A DNA stretch of 64,000 nucleotides from Nocardia inohanensis NBRC 100128 (lineage in GTDB: Bacteria > Actinomycetota > Actinomycetes > Mycobacteriales > Mycobacteriaceae): contig NZ_BDBK01000016.1 of assembly GCF_001612945.1 (NCBI RefSeq), positions 310,001-374,000 on the forward strand, read 5' to 3'. Shown one piece after another: positions 33,746 through 42,903 of the stretch (within the stretch, counting starts at the first letter, position 1; each line of letters starts with the position of its first letter). The position numbers and the translations under genes are program-made. The notes under the pieces were generated by a model. It did no database searches, was not told where the DNA came from, and saw only the letters and a list, made by a program, of their open reading frames with translations.

Positions 33746-35275
33746 TCACCTACCGGGTGTGCACGAGGTCGGGTCGGACAGCTCGCCGCACGGAGTGTTC
33801 CCGTACGAGCGCAGCACGTCCTTCCCGGCCTTGTCGGTCAGATAGCGCAGGAAAGCGGCGGCCAGGGAGTCGGCGGGCAGTTCGTCGTAGCTGTAGGCGT
33901 ATTCGACGCTCCAGAACGGGTAGTTGCGCGCGAGCACCTCTTCCCGGGTGGCGGCATGACCGTCGATGGTGATCGCCTTGACTCCGGAAGCCTTTGCCGC
34001 GTCGGAGTATTCGCTGTACCCGATGGCTCCGGGCAGCTCCGCGACGGCTTTGAGCATGTCCTTGGTGACGGGCACCTCGCAGAAGGCCGGACCGGATGCG
34101 GTCATGACGGTGCGGCAAACGGTGGCGGGCGGCGCAGGGGGCTGCTCGTCGCCGAGGATCCGCGTGCGGAAGGCGTCACGGCTGCCCGACCCGACCGGCC
34201 GATTCACCACGCGCACAGCCTGATCCGGGCCGCCGAGCTGCGACCAGTTGGCCACCCGGCCCGCGTACAGATCGCGAATCTGCTGGATGGTCAGGTTCGG
34301 AACCGTGACGGCCGGGTGCACGATCATGGTGAACGCCGACAGCGCCAGCGTGCGCGGCATCAGGTTGGGGAAGCCTGCGCCCTTGCTGCCGTCGGTGACC
34401 GCGAGCAGACCCGGATTGCCTTTCCCCTCTTCGTCCACCCGGCTGAGACCGCGTTCGCTGCCGTCGAATTCGAAGGTGAAGTGCGCCTTCTCGCAGTGCT
34501 TGCCGTAGGCGGCGGCGGCCTCGCGCACGGCCGGCTCGAAAGCGGTCGAACCGACCAAGGTGAGATCGCCTGCCACGCAATCGGAATCGGCGGAGGTCGC
34601 CTCGGTGTGCAAAGCCATCACGAACTGAACCGTGACCACGGCCGCCAGGAAGACGATGAGCGCCAGCACCCGTCGCGAAAGTCCGGTATTGCTACTGGTT
34701 TCGGCGACCCGCCCGCCTTTGATCTTGACCCGGACCGCCGGCGGCGGGGCCTCGCCGGTGCCGCCGGTGCGCTGCAAGATGGCGAGAATCTTGTAGTGGT
34801 CCTTGCGATTCAACGGCACCTTCGGCAGATCGATGATGCCGACCCGGTGCGCGGTGTCCTCCCGCGCCCCGATCCCGCTGCCCGGCCGCAGGCTGTCCCC
34901 GAGCGCGTCGTCGCTGAGCTCGTTGACCGCCATCCCGATGACCCGCCGGTCCGGGAAATGAATGTGCAGCCCGACCGGATCATGTTCCGGCGCGGAGTAA
35001 TCGGTGGCATCGATATCGGAGCGCCCGCTGTTCTCGATGCGCACCAGCACCACCGACAGATCGTGCAGGTCCGGTGCGGAAGCTGTTCCGTCCGGCCGCA
35101 ATTGCGGCAGCACCCCCGGGAACACCGACTCGATCTCACCGGTGACCGGCGTGTCCATCTGCACCCGATACCCGAGCCGCTTACGCCCCACCAGCAGGAA
35201 TTCCCAGAAGAACGCCATCAGCGACACCGCGATGGCCGCGACTCCCAAGACGTTGTCCAGCGGAAAGTCCTGCAC
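33746..35275 (-). CDS. membrane-anchored PstS-like substrate-binding protein
   Basis: A 509-residue protein with two membrane helices (about 9-28 and about 206-226). Between them lies a soluble region rich in beta sequence (RVQMDTPVTGEIESVFPGVL onwards), of a type I do not recognise. The C-terminal 280 residues are a phosphate-binding-protein (PBP/PstS) fold: LTLVGSTAFEPAVREAAAAY, TIQQIRDLYAGRVANWSQLGG and RPVGSGSRDAFRTRILG are the anion-binding regions. There is no lipobox. With the PBP domain outside, the middle domain would be cytoplasmic. No pst permease genes are adjacent, so it is more likely a sensor or scavenging protein than a transporter part. Its stop lies one base after the kdpC stop (convergent). 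Confidence 0.75.
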   Translation of the reverse strand: MQDFPLDNVLGVAAIAVSLMAFFWEFLLVGRKRLGYRVQMDTPVTGEIESVFPGVLPQLRPDGTASAPDLHDLSVVLVRIENSGRSDIDATDYSAPEHDPVGLHIHFPDRRVIGMAVNELSDDALGDSLRPGSGIGAREDTAHRVGIIDLPKVPLNRKDHYKILAILQRTGGTGEAPPPAVRVKIKGGRVAETSSNTGLSRRVLALIVFLAAVVTVQFVMALHTEATSADSDCVAGDLTLVGSTAFEPAVREAAAAYGKHCEKAHFTFEFDGSERGLSRVDEEGKGNPGLLAVTDGSKGAGFPNLMPRTLALSAFTMIVHPAVTVPNLTIQQIRDLYAGRVANWSQLGGPDQAVRVVNRPVGSGSRDAFRTRILGDEQPPAPPATVCRTVMTASGPAFCEVPVTKDMLKAVAELPGAIGYSEYSDAAKASGVKAITIDGHAATREEVLARNYPFWSVEYAYSYDELPADSLAAAFLRYLTDKAGKDVLRSYGNTPCGELSDPTSCTPGR

Positions 35276-35424
35276 TGTACCGCCTCTCCGGGGCTTCAGC
35301 GCCCGGCTCGTGTGCCGTCGGAGTTGGCAACGCGTACCGGCGGTCGAGTGCCGACCCGATTCCGGGCGTCCCCCCGGAGTTACCCCCGGCGCACGATATC
35401 AGTTGTCGCGTAGGCCATTACGCC

Positions 35425-37593
35425 TCACCACCAACCGAGGATCGGTTGCAGCTGCCGCGCCATCTGCGGGGCGAGCGAACGCGAATAGCTCGCGGTCAGG
35501 TGGTGTTCGTCGTGATACACGAGAATATTGCCCTCGACCACCGCGCAGGCGTCCGGTTCGCAAACACCGTTGTTCAAATCGATGACATGCACGTGCGGGA
35601 ACGAAGCCGCCGGGGCCAGTGCGGGATTCACGGGGGAGAGGGCTTCGGAGCGCTTCAGCCCGCAGCTCAGGCGGTCGCCGCCCGAGGCCAGGCAGTCGAT
35701 GGCGCGGTAGCGAATGCCGTTGCGGCGCAACCACGGGGTATCCCGGATGGCGATCACGTTCAGGTTCTCGTCCGAAAGCGCCTGCCAGACATCGAGATAA
35801 TCCTGCGGGGTTTCGTCGCCGCCGCTGTCGGCCGGGCGGGTGCCGGTGGTGAAGACGAAATCGGGGCGGTCGCTGCCGAGCCGGTCGATCACCTCGCGCG
35901 ACCAGTCGCGGCAGTCCGGATTCTGCTGGCCCTTGTACATCGGTTCCTCGGCCACGGTCAGCGGGCAGCCCATCTTCAGATAGACGACGATCTTGAAGCG
36001 GTACTGCTCGCCGAGCAGCTGTAGCGCCGGGAGCCAGTGCTCGGCATGGGAATTGCCGGCCACCGCCAGGGTCCGGTGCGCGTTCTTGTCACCGTATTCG
36101 CAGGTGATCACCGAGCGGGTGTCGAAGTCGGCGATGCAGCCGTCGCGGGTCGGATAGGCGATATCGGCCGGGGCCTCCTCGATGGTGGGCCGCATCACCG
36201 CGCGCGGCACCAGCGCGGCATCGGTGAGGGCCGCCGCGCCAGGGTATTTGGCGGGATCGAGTTCGCCGACGGCGTGCGCCTTGGCGCTGTTGCTCCACTG
36301 CCAGCCCACGGCGGAGGCGAACACCAGCACCCCGACGGTCGAGACCGCGACACCGGTCAGCAGGCGGGTGCGGGCGGGCACGGTGGGCCGGGTGCGCAGG
36401 CGCAGCGGCTCTTCCACGAAGCGATGGGTGAGGTAGGCCAGCCCCAGCGATACCGCGATGATGATCAGCCCACCCAGCGCACCGGCTTGGCGTTCATGCC
36501 GTTCACCCAGGTAGAAGATGAGAATCGGCCAGTGCCACAGGTAGAGCGCGTAGGCGAAGCCGCCCAGCGAGACCACCGGGGCGGCCGCCAGGAAGCGGTT
36601 CACGGCCGGCTGTGCGGCGGTCCGCAGGCCCGCGCCCGAGAGGATGAGCGCCGCCGTCGCGCCGACCGGGATGAGCGCGGCCGGGCCGGGAAAAACCATC
36701 GCGCCGTGCACCAGCCAGCCGCAGGCGACAATGGCGGCGATGCCGATCCAGGCCAGGGCTTCTCGCGCGAGCACCGGCAGCCGCAGGTGCGGGGCGGCCA
36801 GCGCCAGCAGCGCCCCGGCGAGAGGTTCCCAAGCACGCGCGAAGGTGTCGTAGTAGTTCCAGCCCTGCTGGGTCGAAACCCCTTCGGCCGCATACCAGAA
36901 CGAGGTGAGCGCGAGCACGCCGAAGAGCACGCCCAGCAGCCGGCGGATCATGCCGAGCGTGCCGGTCTGCCGCCAGACCCGGTACACCCGCGGATTGCGC
37001 CAGGCTCCGGTACGTCCGGCGCGGCGGCCCAGCCAGGTGACGCCCGCGATGATCAGCAGCAGCGCGAGGTACATCTGGCCCTGCACCGACATCGACCAGA
37101 GGTGTTGCAGCGGACTGACGGACGGGTCGGCGGCCAGATAATCCGACCAGGACAGCGCCAGATACCAGTTTTGGTAATAGAAGAGCGAGGCCACGGTCTG
37201 CCCGGCGACATCGGACCAGCGAGTGTGCGGGAGCAGCACGACGGTTGCGATCACGACGGCGGCCAGCACCACCACCATGGCGGGCAGCAGCCGGCGCAGC
37301 GTGCGCCGGATGGTCGCCGCGACGCCGACCGGACCGTGCTCCGCGCGGCGCAGCAGCATGCCGGTGAAGAAGAATCCGGACAGCACCAGGAACACGTCCA
37401 CGCCGCCGGATACCCGCCCGAACCAGATGTGGAAAGCCACCACGAGCGCGATGGCGACGCCCCGCAAACCGTCCAGATCCAGTCGATAGGCGGCCGGTCG
37501 AGCCGATTCGGACGCCGGTGCGTCGGCGGGGACGGCATCGGGTGTCGGCGGCGAGGGCTGCGCGGTGCTGGATATGAACATGGCGGCGACCAT
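35425..37593 (-). CDS. OatA-like membrane acyltransferase with SGNH domain
   Basis: A 722-residue two-domain protein. The N-terminal acyltransferase-3 domain (about 38-400) has some ten membrane helices. It has YRLDLDGLRGVAIALVVAFH (catalytic His) and GGVDVFLVLSGFFFTGML at its start. The extracytoplasmic SGNH/GDSL-like domain follows from about residue 480, with AVAGNSHAEHWLPAL (nucleophile Ser and His) and VYHDEHHLTASYSRSL (catalytic Asp/His). These enzymes O-acetylate wall sugars such as peptidoglycan or arabinogalactan/polysaccharide. Start ATG 37591-37593, or 37581. No adjacent substrate genes are seen. The 149-base gap to the PBP gene has no gene. Confidence 0.88.
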   Translation of the reverse strand: MVAAMFISSTAQPSPPTPDAVPADAPASESARPAAYRLDLDGLRGVAIALVVAFHIWFGRVSGGVDVFLVLSGFFFTGMLLRRAEHGPVGVAATIRRTLRRLLPAMVVVLAAVVIATVVLLPHTRWSDVAGQTVASLFYYQNWYLALSWSDYLAADPSVSPLQHLWSMSVQGQMYLALLLIIAGVTWLGRRAGRTGAWRNPRVYRVWRQTGTLGMIRRLLGVLFGVLALTSFWYAAEGVSTQQGWNYYDTFARAWEPLAGALLALAAPHLRLPVLAREALAWIGIAAIVACGWLVHGAMVFPGPAALIPVGATAALILSGAGLRTAAQPAVNRFLAAAPVVSLGGFAYALYLWHWPILIFYLGERHERQAGALGGLIIIAVSLGLAYLTHRFVEEPLRLRTRPTVPARTRLLTGVAVSTVGVLVFASAVGWQWSNSAKAHAVGELDPAKYPGAAALTDAALVPRAVMRPTIEEAPADIAYPTRDGCIADFDTRSVITCEYGDKNAHRTLAVAGNSHAEHWLPALQLLGEQYRFKIVVYLKMGCPLTVAEEPMYKGQQNPDCRDWSREVIDRLGSDRPDFVFTTGTRPADSGGDETPQDYLDVWQALSDENLNVIAIRDTPWLRRNGIRYRAIDCLASGGDRLSCGLKRSEALSPVNPALAPAASFPHVHVIDLNNGVCEPDACAVVEGNILVYHDEHHLTASYSRSLAPQMARQLQPILGWW

Positions 37594-37685
37594 TCTCGTA
37601 TCGGTAGCTCGAAATTTCCCAATCCACGCCTGGATCTTGACCGTAATGTGGCCTTTGTCGCGGTCAGCGCAGGTTTTCGGAGTGG

Positions 37686-38984
37686 TCAGGCGAGCACGAA
37701 ATAGCGTAGCCAGAGATACGGTGCGGCCACCGCGATGGTCACCGCGGTCACGATGATGCCCTTGCGGGTGAATTCCCAGAACGAGATCGGATAGTCCGAG
37801 CGGCGCGCGATCCCGAGCATCACCACATTCGCGCTCGCGCCCACCGCGGTCAGGTTGCCGCCGAAATCCGCGCCCAGCGCCAGCGCCCACCACAGTGCGT
37901 CGCCCCGGGCCGGATTGTCGAGGGAGGTCACCAGATCGGCCACCAGCGGGCTCATGGTCGCCACATACGGGATGTTGTCGATGACGCCGGACAGGATCGC
38001 CGACACCACCAGGATGAGCATGGTGGCCACCAGGGCGTCGCCGCCGGTCAGTTCGGTGGCCCCGCGCGCGAGCCGTTCGATCACACCGGTTTTCACCAGC
38101 GCGCCGATCATCACGAACAGGCCCGCGAAGAACAGCAGCGTCTCCCACTCCACCGAGGAGAGGTATTCGCTCTGCGGCAGGCGCGAGATCAGCACCAGCA
38201 CGCCCGCGCCGAGCAGTGCCACCACGGCGGGTTCCAGTCCGAAAGCCGAGTGCCCGAAGAAGAATCCGGCGAACACCGCCGCCAGCACGATCCCGCACTT
38301 GATCAGCAGCTTCGGATCCCGGATGGCCTCACTTTCGTCGAGACGCAGCACCGCGGCGGCGCGTTCGGGATCGACCTCGAACGAGCCGCGGAACAGCCGC
38401 GGCAGCAGCAGGGTGAAGACGAGCAGTTCCAGTACCACGATCGGGGACATGTTCAGCACGAAGTCGTTGAAGGACAGGCCGCCCCGGCTGCCGATGATGA
38501 TGTTGGGCGGATCGCCGATCAGGGTGGCCGCACCGCCGATATTGGAGGCCAGCACCTCGGCGATCAAAAACGGCGCGGGCGCCACCTCCAGGCGCTCGCA
38601 CACCAGCATGGTCACCGGGGCGATGAGCAGCACCGTGGTCACATTGTCGAGGAAGCCGGACGCCACCGCGGTGATGAGGGTGAGCAGGATCATCACCCGC
38701 AGCGCGGAACCCTTGGCGCGCTTGGCCGCCCAGATCGCGACGTACTCGAAGATGCCGGTCTGGCGCAGCACCCCGACGATGATCATCATGCCGAACAGCA
38801 GCAGGATGACATCCCAGTCGACGCCGGTGTCCTGCGAGAAGAACGCGTCCTCGGAACCTTCGATGCCGAGCAGCAGGATGATGCCGCCGCCGCAGAGCGC
38901 AGCGGTGGTCTTGTGCACGCGTTCGGTGGCGATCAGCAGGTAGGCGACGGCGAACACCACCACCGCGATGGTGGCGGTGGTCAT
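37686..38984 (-). CDS. ArsB/NhaD-type ion transporter (SLC13-like permease)
   Basis: A 432-residue membrane protein of the IT superfamily with about 11-12 helices. Two symmetric repeats carry the ion-binding loops: [19 protein letters not shown] with [17 protein letters not shown] in the first half, and [16 protein letters not shown] with [21 protein letters not shown] in the second. These DNxxT/A and GDPPN/GASAN motifs are typical of ArsB/NhaD/YbiR permeases. No arsR or arsC is nearby, so arsenite export is not supported and anion or Na+ transport is equally possible. It lies 19 bases downstream of a CBS-domain gene, probably co-transcribed. Confidence 0.85.
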   Translation of the reverse strand: MTTATIAVVVFAVAYLLIATERVHKTTAALCGGGIILLLGIEGSEDAFFSQDTGVDWDVILLLFGMMIIVGVLRQTGIFEYVAIWAAKRAKGSALRVMILLTLITAVASGFLDNVTTVLLIAPVTMLVCERLEVAPAPFLIAEVLASNIGGAATLIGDPPNIIIGSRGGLSFNDFVLNMSPIVVLELLVFTLLLPRLFRGSFEVDPERAAAVLRLDESEAIRDPKLLIKCGIVLAAVFAGFFFGHSAFGLEPAVVALLGAGVLVLISRLPQSEYLSSVEWETLLFFAGLFVMIGALVKTGVIERLARGATELTGGDALVATMLILVVSAILSGVIDNIPYVATMSPLVADLVTSLDNPARGDALWWALALGADFGGNLTAVGASANVVMLGIARRSDYPISFWEFTRKGIIVTAVTIAVAAPYLWLRYFVLA

Positions 38985-39003
38985 GCCGGACGCCCCGGCG
39001 GGC

Positions 39004-39447
39004 TCAGTTGTTCAGCGCCACTTCGAGCAATCGCGACGAGGTGATCACGCCGAGCAGGGTGTCGCCGTCGCGCACCGCGACCAGGGGCGACTTGTACTTG
39101 GCCATCAGCGCGGCCACCTCGACCATATTGTCGTCGGCGTTCGCGGCCGGAATATGGTTCAGCCGCTCCGGGATCACGTCGCGGACCTTCTTGCCGCGTA
39201 ATCGATTCGCCACCTGGCCGCACATGGTCTCGTCGAGCACCCCGGCCAGCGAAGGATCGTCCTGCACATATTTCGGGACGATGAAGAGCACCACCTGCGA
39301 GGCGGGCAGCACCGCCTGCGGGGAGCCGTCGGCGCCGGTGACCAGGATGCCGGGCAGCCGGTGCTCGGCCAGCAGTCTGGCCGCGTCCATCGCATCGGAA
39401 TCCAGGTCGATCACCGGATACTCCTCGGCTATCTGATCTGCACGCAT
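39004..39447 (-). CDS. CBS-domain pair protein
   Basis: A 147-residue protein made of two CBS domains. The first contains [23 protein letters not shown], read as [15 protein letters not shown]; the second contains [31 protein letters not shown], read as [17 protein letters not shown] pairs bind adenine nucleotides or c-di-AMP and regulate transporters and enzymes. Placed just before the ion permease, in the same direction, it is probably a nucleotide-responsive regulator of that permease. It has no enzyme domain of its own. Confidence 0.85.
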   Translation of the reverse strand: MRADQIAEEYPVIDLDSDAMDAARLLAEHRLPGILVTGADGSPQAVLPASQVVLFIVPKYVQDDPSLAGVLDETMCGQVANRLRGKKVRDVIPERLNHIPAANADDNMVEVAALMAKYKSPLVAVRDGDTLLGVITSSRLLEVALNN

Positions 39448-39531
39448 AGGTGCAGGATACGACGCGGCGGCGGGGTATCACGCGAAGAGAATACGTCAAG
39501 ATCGAATACTGCCGCGGCATCGGAACTCCCA

Positions 39532-39570
39532 GGTCGGACCATACGATTCGAGGTTTCGAATCGGCCGACC
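39532..39570. terminator. hairpin in the gap before the CBS gene
   Basis: GATTCGA-GGTT-TCGAATC (39545-39562) is a perfect 7-bp stem. It is enclosed by GGTCGG (39532-39537) and CCGACC (39565-39570). It lies 64 bases beyond the stop of the metallophosphoesterase, in its reading direction, and about 85 bases upstream of the CBS gene. It may end the phosphoesterase transcript or be an operator for the CBS-permease pair. Confidence 0.45.
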
Positions 39571-39633
39571 AGACTTCCCGGCACACCACAAGAGACGAGT
39601 GCGTAAATAGTATCCGAGGCGCGGGCGGCACGG

Positions 39634-40347
39634 TCAGGGTGTCAGCTCGTACACCCGGTAGAGGACGCCGATCACGTGATACGAAACATTGCGTACCGCA
39701 ACACCTCCGGGGGTGCGCCCGAACTCGGTGCCGTTGTGGGCGTGACCGTGCACCGCGAACGCCGCCCCGCCCGCGTCGATGGCCTGCGCCAACTCCTGGC
39801 AACCCAGGCCCGGATAGATCTTCACCGGCTCACCCAGCAAGGTGTCCACCACCGGCGCGAAATGCGTTAGCGCGATCCGCATGTCGCAGTCGAGGGTGTC
39901 GAGCGCGGCCTGTAACCGGAGCGCGTCGGCCGGTCCGCGCCGCAGCCGCTCGCGGTGCTCCAGCGTGCCCGCGTCGGGATCGCCCGGGTGTCCGGGGAAT
40001 CCGCCGCCGCCACCCATCACACCGGCGATGCCGAATCGAATTCCGCTGTGGTCCAGCGTGATCGCGGTGCCGTCGAGCATGCGCACCCCGATCTCGCCGA
40101 GCAGCACCGAGATTCGATATCCGAGCCGATGGTCGTGGTCGTGGTTGCCCAGCACCCCGACCACCGGCACCGGCAGCCCGCGCACCTCGTCGCAGAGCAG
40201 ATGCGCTTCCCGCAGCGTGCCGCTGTTGGTCAGATCACCCGCCAGCAGCAGCACATCCGCGTGTTCGTCCAATCCCAGGAACGCATCCCGGAACCGTCCC
40301 CGCAGGGCTTCCCGCATGTGCAGATCCCCGACCGCCGCCACCCGCAT
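39634..40347 (-). CDS. metallophosphoesterase (calcineurin-like)
   Basis: A 237-residue cytosolic phosphoesterase. All five metal-site motifs are in order: VGDLHM (residue 6 on), LLLAGDLTNSG, GVLGNHDHDH, ALTHFAP and FAVHGHAHNG. The substrate is unknown; these may be phosphodiesterases or phosphatases. Start ATG 40345-40347. The sequence further upstream in frame belongs to another gene. It is followed by a hairpin. Confidence 0.87.
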   Translation of the reverse strand: MRVAAVGDLHMREALRGRFRDAFLGLDEHADVLLLAGDLTNSGTLREAHLLCDEVRGLPVPVVGVLGNHDHDHRLGYRISVLLGEIGVRMLDGTAITLDHSGIRFGIAGVMGGGGGFPGHPGDPDAGTLEHRERLRRGPADALRLQAALDTLDCDMRIALTHFAPVVDTLLGEPVKIYPGLGCQELAQAIDAGGAAFAVHGHAHNGTEFGRTPGGVAVRNVSYHVIGVLYRVYELTP

Positions 40348-40400
40348 ACCCGTCAGCCAGCCACACCGCGGCCGGGGTGTCAACGAAATTGCGGGGGCCG

Positions 40401-40841
40401 TCAGTGCGGCAGCGGTTCCATCCGCAGCGGCACGCCCAGCCGGTTCCACATATTGATCTGCGCGGTGACGGCGACCAGGCCGCCCCGCTGACCTTCGTCG
40501 AAGTGCTTCTCGACGCCCTCCCACGCCTCGTCGCTCACCCCGTGCGGACCCAATTCGGTGGCCTGTTCGGCGTATTCGAGCGCGGCCCGTTCGGCCGCGG
40601 TGAACAGCGCCGATTCCCGCCACGCGTTCAGGTGGTAGATCCGCTGCTCGGTCTCGCCCTCCTTGCGCGCCTCGGTGGTGTGCATGTCGATGCAGAACAG
40701 GCATCCGTTGAGCTGCGAGACCCGGATCTTCACCAGTTCCCGCACCGTGGCGTCCAGGGGCCCACGCCGGATGGCGACCTCCGCCGCCATCCACGCCTTG
40801 TACACCTCGGGCGCGACCTCGGCCAGATTCATGCGTGCCAT
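40401..40841 (-). CDS. AhpD-like carboxymuconolactone decarboxylase family protein
   Basis: A 146-residue all-helical protein of the AhpD/CMD fold. The redox motif with its proton-relay His is NGCLFCIDMHTTEARKEGE, read as CLFCIDMH: two cysteines in CxxC and the H three residues on, as in AhpD-like peroxidases. The C-terminal INMWNRLGVPL is typical of the group. It would act as a thiol-dependent reductase in antioxidant defence. GGAAGGAC lies ahead of the ATG (40839-40841). It lies 53 bases upstream of the phosphoesterase, on the same strand. Confidence 0.88.
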   Translation of the reverse strand: MARMNLAEVAPEVYKAWMAAEVAIRRGPLDATVRELVKIRVSQLNGCLFCIDMHTTEARKEGETEQRIYHLNAWRESALFTAAERAALEYAEQATELGPHGVSDEAWEGVEKHFDEGQRGGLVAVTAQINMWNRLGVPLRMEPLPH

Positions 40842-40976
40842 GAGTTTCGTCCTTCCGCTCTCGTTGTGCTGATACCCCTTGGACGAGACAGCCCATCCGG
40901 GCGTGATGGGCCGGAGACTGTGGGCTCGGTCACAGCCGCCCGGCCCCATCATCGCAAGCCGTCCTACGATCGAGAG

Positions 40977-41432
40977 ATGTCCACCGCCCGATTGGGTGCG
41001 CGACTGCTCCGCACCCGCTGGTTCGTCCGCGCCCCCATCGGCCTGTTCCGGGTCCGTCTGGGCTTCCTCTTCGCCGGCCGGCTGCTCCTGCTCGAACACC
41101 TCGGCCGGAAATCCGGCCGTCCGCGCTATGTGGTGCTCGAAACCGTCGCCCGGCCCACGCCCGAAACCGTCATCGTCGCTTCGGGTTTCGGCCCGAACGC
41201 CCAGTGGTATCGCAATCTCCGCGCGCATCCGGCGTGCCGGGTCAGCATCGGTTTCCGGCACCGCGTCCCGGCTGCCGCTCGCACCTTGACTCCCGGCGAG
41301 GCCGAACCCGTGCTGGCCGAATACCGCCGAAGCCATCCCGCCGCCTACAAGGAACTGAGCGGTGTGATCGAACAAGCCACCGGTATCGGCATCGCCGAGG
41401 TTCCGTTGCTGGAACTGACGCTCGACCACTGA
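40977..41432 (+). CDS. deazaflavin (F420)-dependent nitroreductase family protein
   Basis: A 151-residue protein of the Ddn/FDOR split-barrel family. LLLLEHLGRKSGRPRYVVLE (LxTxGRKSG-type) and IVASGFGPNAQWYRNLRAHP are the usual F420-binding segments; the end RSHPAAYKELSGV is typical. It would use F420H2 to reduce an unknown substrate, a function common in mycolata. The ATG at 40977 is divergent from the AhpD-like gene, with about 135 bases between. Confidence 0.85.
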   Translation: MSTARLGARLLRTRWFVRAPIGLFRVRLGFLFAGRLLLLEHLGRKSGRPRYVVLETVARPTPETVIVASGFGPNAQWYRNLRAHPACRVSIGFRHRVPAAARTLTPGEAEPVLAEYRRSHPAAYKELSGVIEQATGIGIAEVPLLELTLDH

Positions 41433-41507
41433 TGCCTACCGGGCGCGGGCGAATCGGCCGATTGCCGCAATTGTGCGAAAGCGGGCGCAGGGGACCATAA
41501 TCCGGGC

Positions 41508-41687
41508 GTGGGAGCTGTGGTTTTGATTGCGCTGGGCGTGCTGTGCTTCGTGATGGGGCCCGCGTTGGTGCTGGTCCTGGTGCTGGCGGTGCGGAAGTCG
41601 GCGCGAGAGGCCGAGCTCGACCGGGTGGCCGGGCGGGGGAGTGCTGGGCGGGTGCCGGTCCGGAGCGGGGGACGACATCACCGCTGA
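41508..41687 (+). CDS. small single-pass membrane protein, 59 aa
   Basis: GTG 41508 opens VGAVVLIALGVLCFVMGPAL followed by VLVLVLAV, one long helix, then a charged tail (RKSAREAELDRVAG). The ORF ends at TGA 41685-41687. There is no strong ribosome binding site, and no homologue recognised. The hydrophobic segment followed by a basic turn favours a real small protein, but chance cannot be ruled out at this GC. Confidence 0.4.
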   Translation: MGAVVLIALGVLCFVMGPALVLVLVLAVRKSAREAELDRVAGRGSAGRVPVRSGGRHHR

Positions 41688-41770
41688 ACGCGGGATGGCC
41701 GGGTGCCGCCGGATCCTGGTGGGATCGGGCGGCACCCGGCCGGTTCACTGCCCCCGGTGGGGTTTCGGGG

Positions 41771-42901
41771 CTACGGGCGGGTGAGGGCCGCGTAGCGGGT
41801 GAGGTGCTGGTCGGTGGTGCCGAATTCGTACTGCACGGCCGTGAGGCGCTTGAAGAAGTGGCCGATGGCGAGTTCCTCGGTCATGCCCATCGCGCCGTGC
41901 AACTGCACCGATTCCTGGCCGATCCTGCGGGCGGCGCGGCCGATGGTGGCCTTGGCGGCGGAAGCGGCGCGGGCGCGGTCGGCCGGGGCGGCGTCCAGCT
42001 TCAGCGTGATCAGATACGTTGCCGCCACCGCTTGTTCGAGCTCCAGCAGCATGTCCACCATGCGGTGCTGAAGGGCCTGGAAACTGGCGATGGGGACGCC
42101 GAACTGCTGGCGCTGCTTGGTGTATTCGACGGTGTCGGCGAGCACCTTGCGCATGGCGCCGACGGCTTCGGCGCAGACCGCGGCGATGGCCTCGTCGAGG
42201 GTCGCGGCGATGGCCTCGTCGGCGTCCTCCAGCAGCAGGGCATCGGCGGGCAGGCGGATCGCGGTGAAGGTCAGGTCGGCGGCCTGCCGTTCGTCGATGG
42301 TGCGGAACGGGTTCGCGGTCAATCCGGCCGGCGGGGCGGCGGCATCGAAGTCGACGACGAAAAGCGCGGTGCCGCCGGTGTTCTCGATCCGCGCCGTGAC
42401 CAGTAGCTGGGTGGCGAGCGGGGCCGAGGTGACCACCGTCTTGGCCCCGTCCAGGATCCAGTCGTCGCCGTCGCGGCGCGCGGTGGTGGTCACATTGCGG
42501 AAGTCGTAGCCGGACTGGGCTTCCAGGGCGGCGAACGCGGTGATCACCTCACCGGCGGCGATACCCGCCAGCAGATCCTCGGCCCGCTTGCCGGTCGCGC
42601 GCCGCAACAGCCCGCCGCCGACCACCACGGTGTCCACGTACGGTTCCACCACCAGCGCGCCCCCCAGCGCCTCGGCGATGATCATCGTCTCGACCGGTCC
42701 GCCCCCGATGCCGCCCGCCGATTCCGGCAGTGCCGCACCGAGAATGCCGACCTCCTCGGCCAGCGCCCGCCAGAACTCCGGCTGCCAGCCCGCCCCGACC
42801 CGCGCCGCGTTGCGGCTGGCCTCCAGGTCGTAGCGGGCCGCGAGGAACTCGGTGACGGTATCGCGGAGTAGTTCCTGCTCCGCGGTGAAAGTGAAGTCCA
42901 T
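41771..42901 (-). CDS. acyl-CoA dehydrogenase, subunit of a likely heteromeric pair
   Basis: A 376-residue FAD flavoprotein. FTAEQELLRDTVTEFLAARY at the N-terminus, TVEYTKQRQQFGVPIASFQA in the C-terminal domain and HGAMGMTEELAIGHFFKRL are family features. The usual YEGT glutamate position reads YEFGTTDQHL, so the catalytic base is not obvious. The middle FAD domain is degenerate. In mycolata such shorter subunits pair with a longer partner as alpha2beta2 enzymes in sterol or acyl side-chain oxidation. Its ATG is two bases after the stop of the other dehydrogenase, which fits such a pair. Confidence 0.85.
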   Translation of the reverse strand: MDFTFTAEQELLRDTVTEFLAARYDLEASRNAARVGAGWQPEFWRALAEEVGILGAALPESAGGIGGGPVETMIIAEALGGALVVEPYVDTVVVGGGLLRRATGKRAEDLLAGIAAGEVITAFAALEAQSGYDFRNVTTTARRDGDDWILDGAKTVVTSAPLATQLLVTARIENTGGTALFVVDFDAAAPPAGLTANPFRTIDERQAADLTFTAIRLPADALLLEDADEAIAATLDEAIAAVCAEAVGAMRKVLADTVEYTKQRQQFGVPIASFQALQHRMVDMLLELEQAVAATYLITLKLDAAPADRARAASAAKATIGRAARRIGQESVQLHGAMGMTEELAIGHFFKRLTAVQYEFGTTDQHLTRYAALTRP

Positions 42902-42903
42902 GG

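Noticed and set aside
37686-38984. Arsenite efflux pump
   Set aside because: The family fold fits, but there is no arsR, arsC or metal-binding partner, so the substrate is left open.
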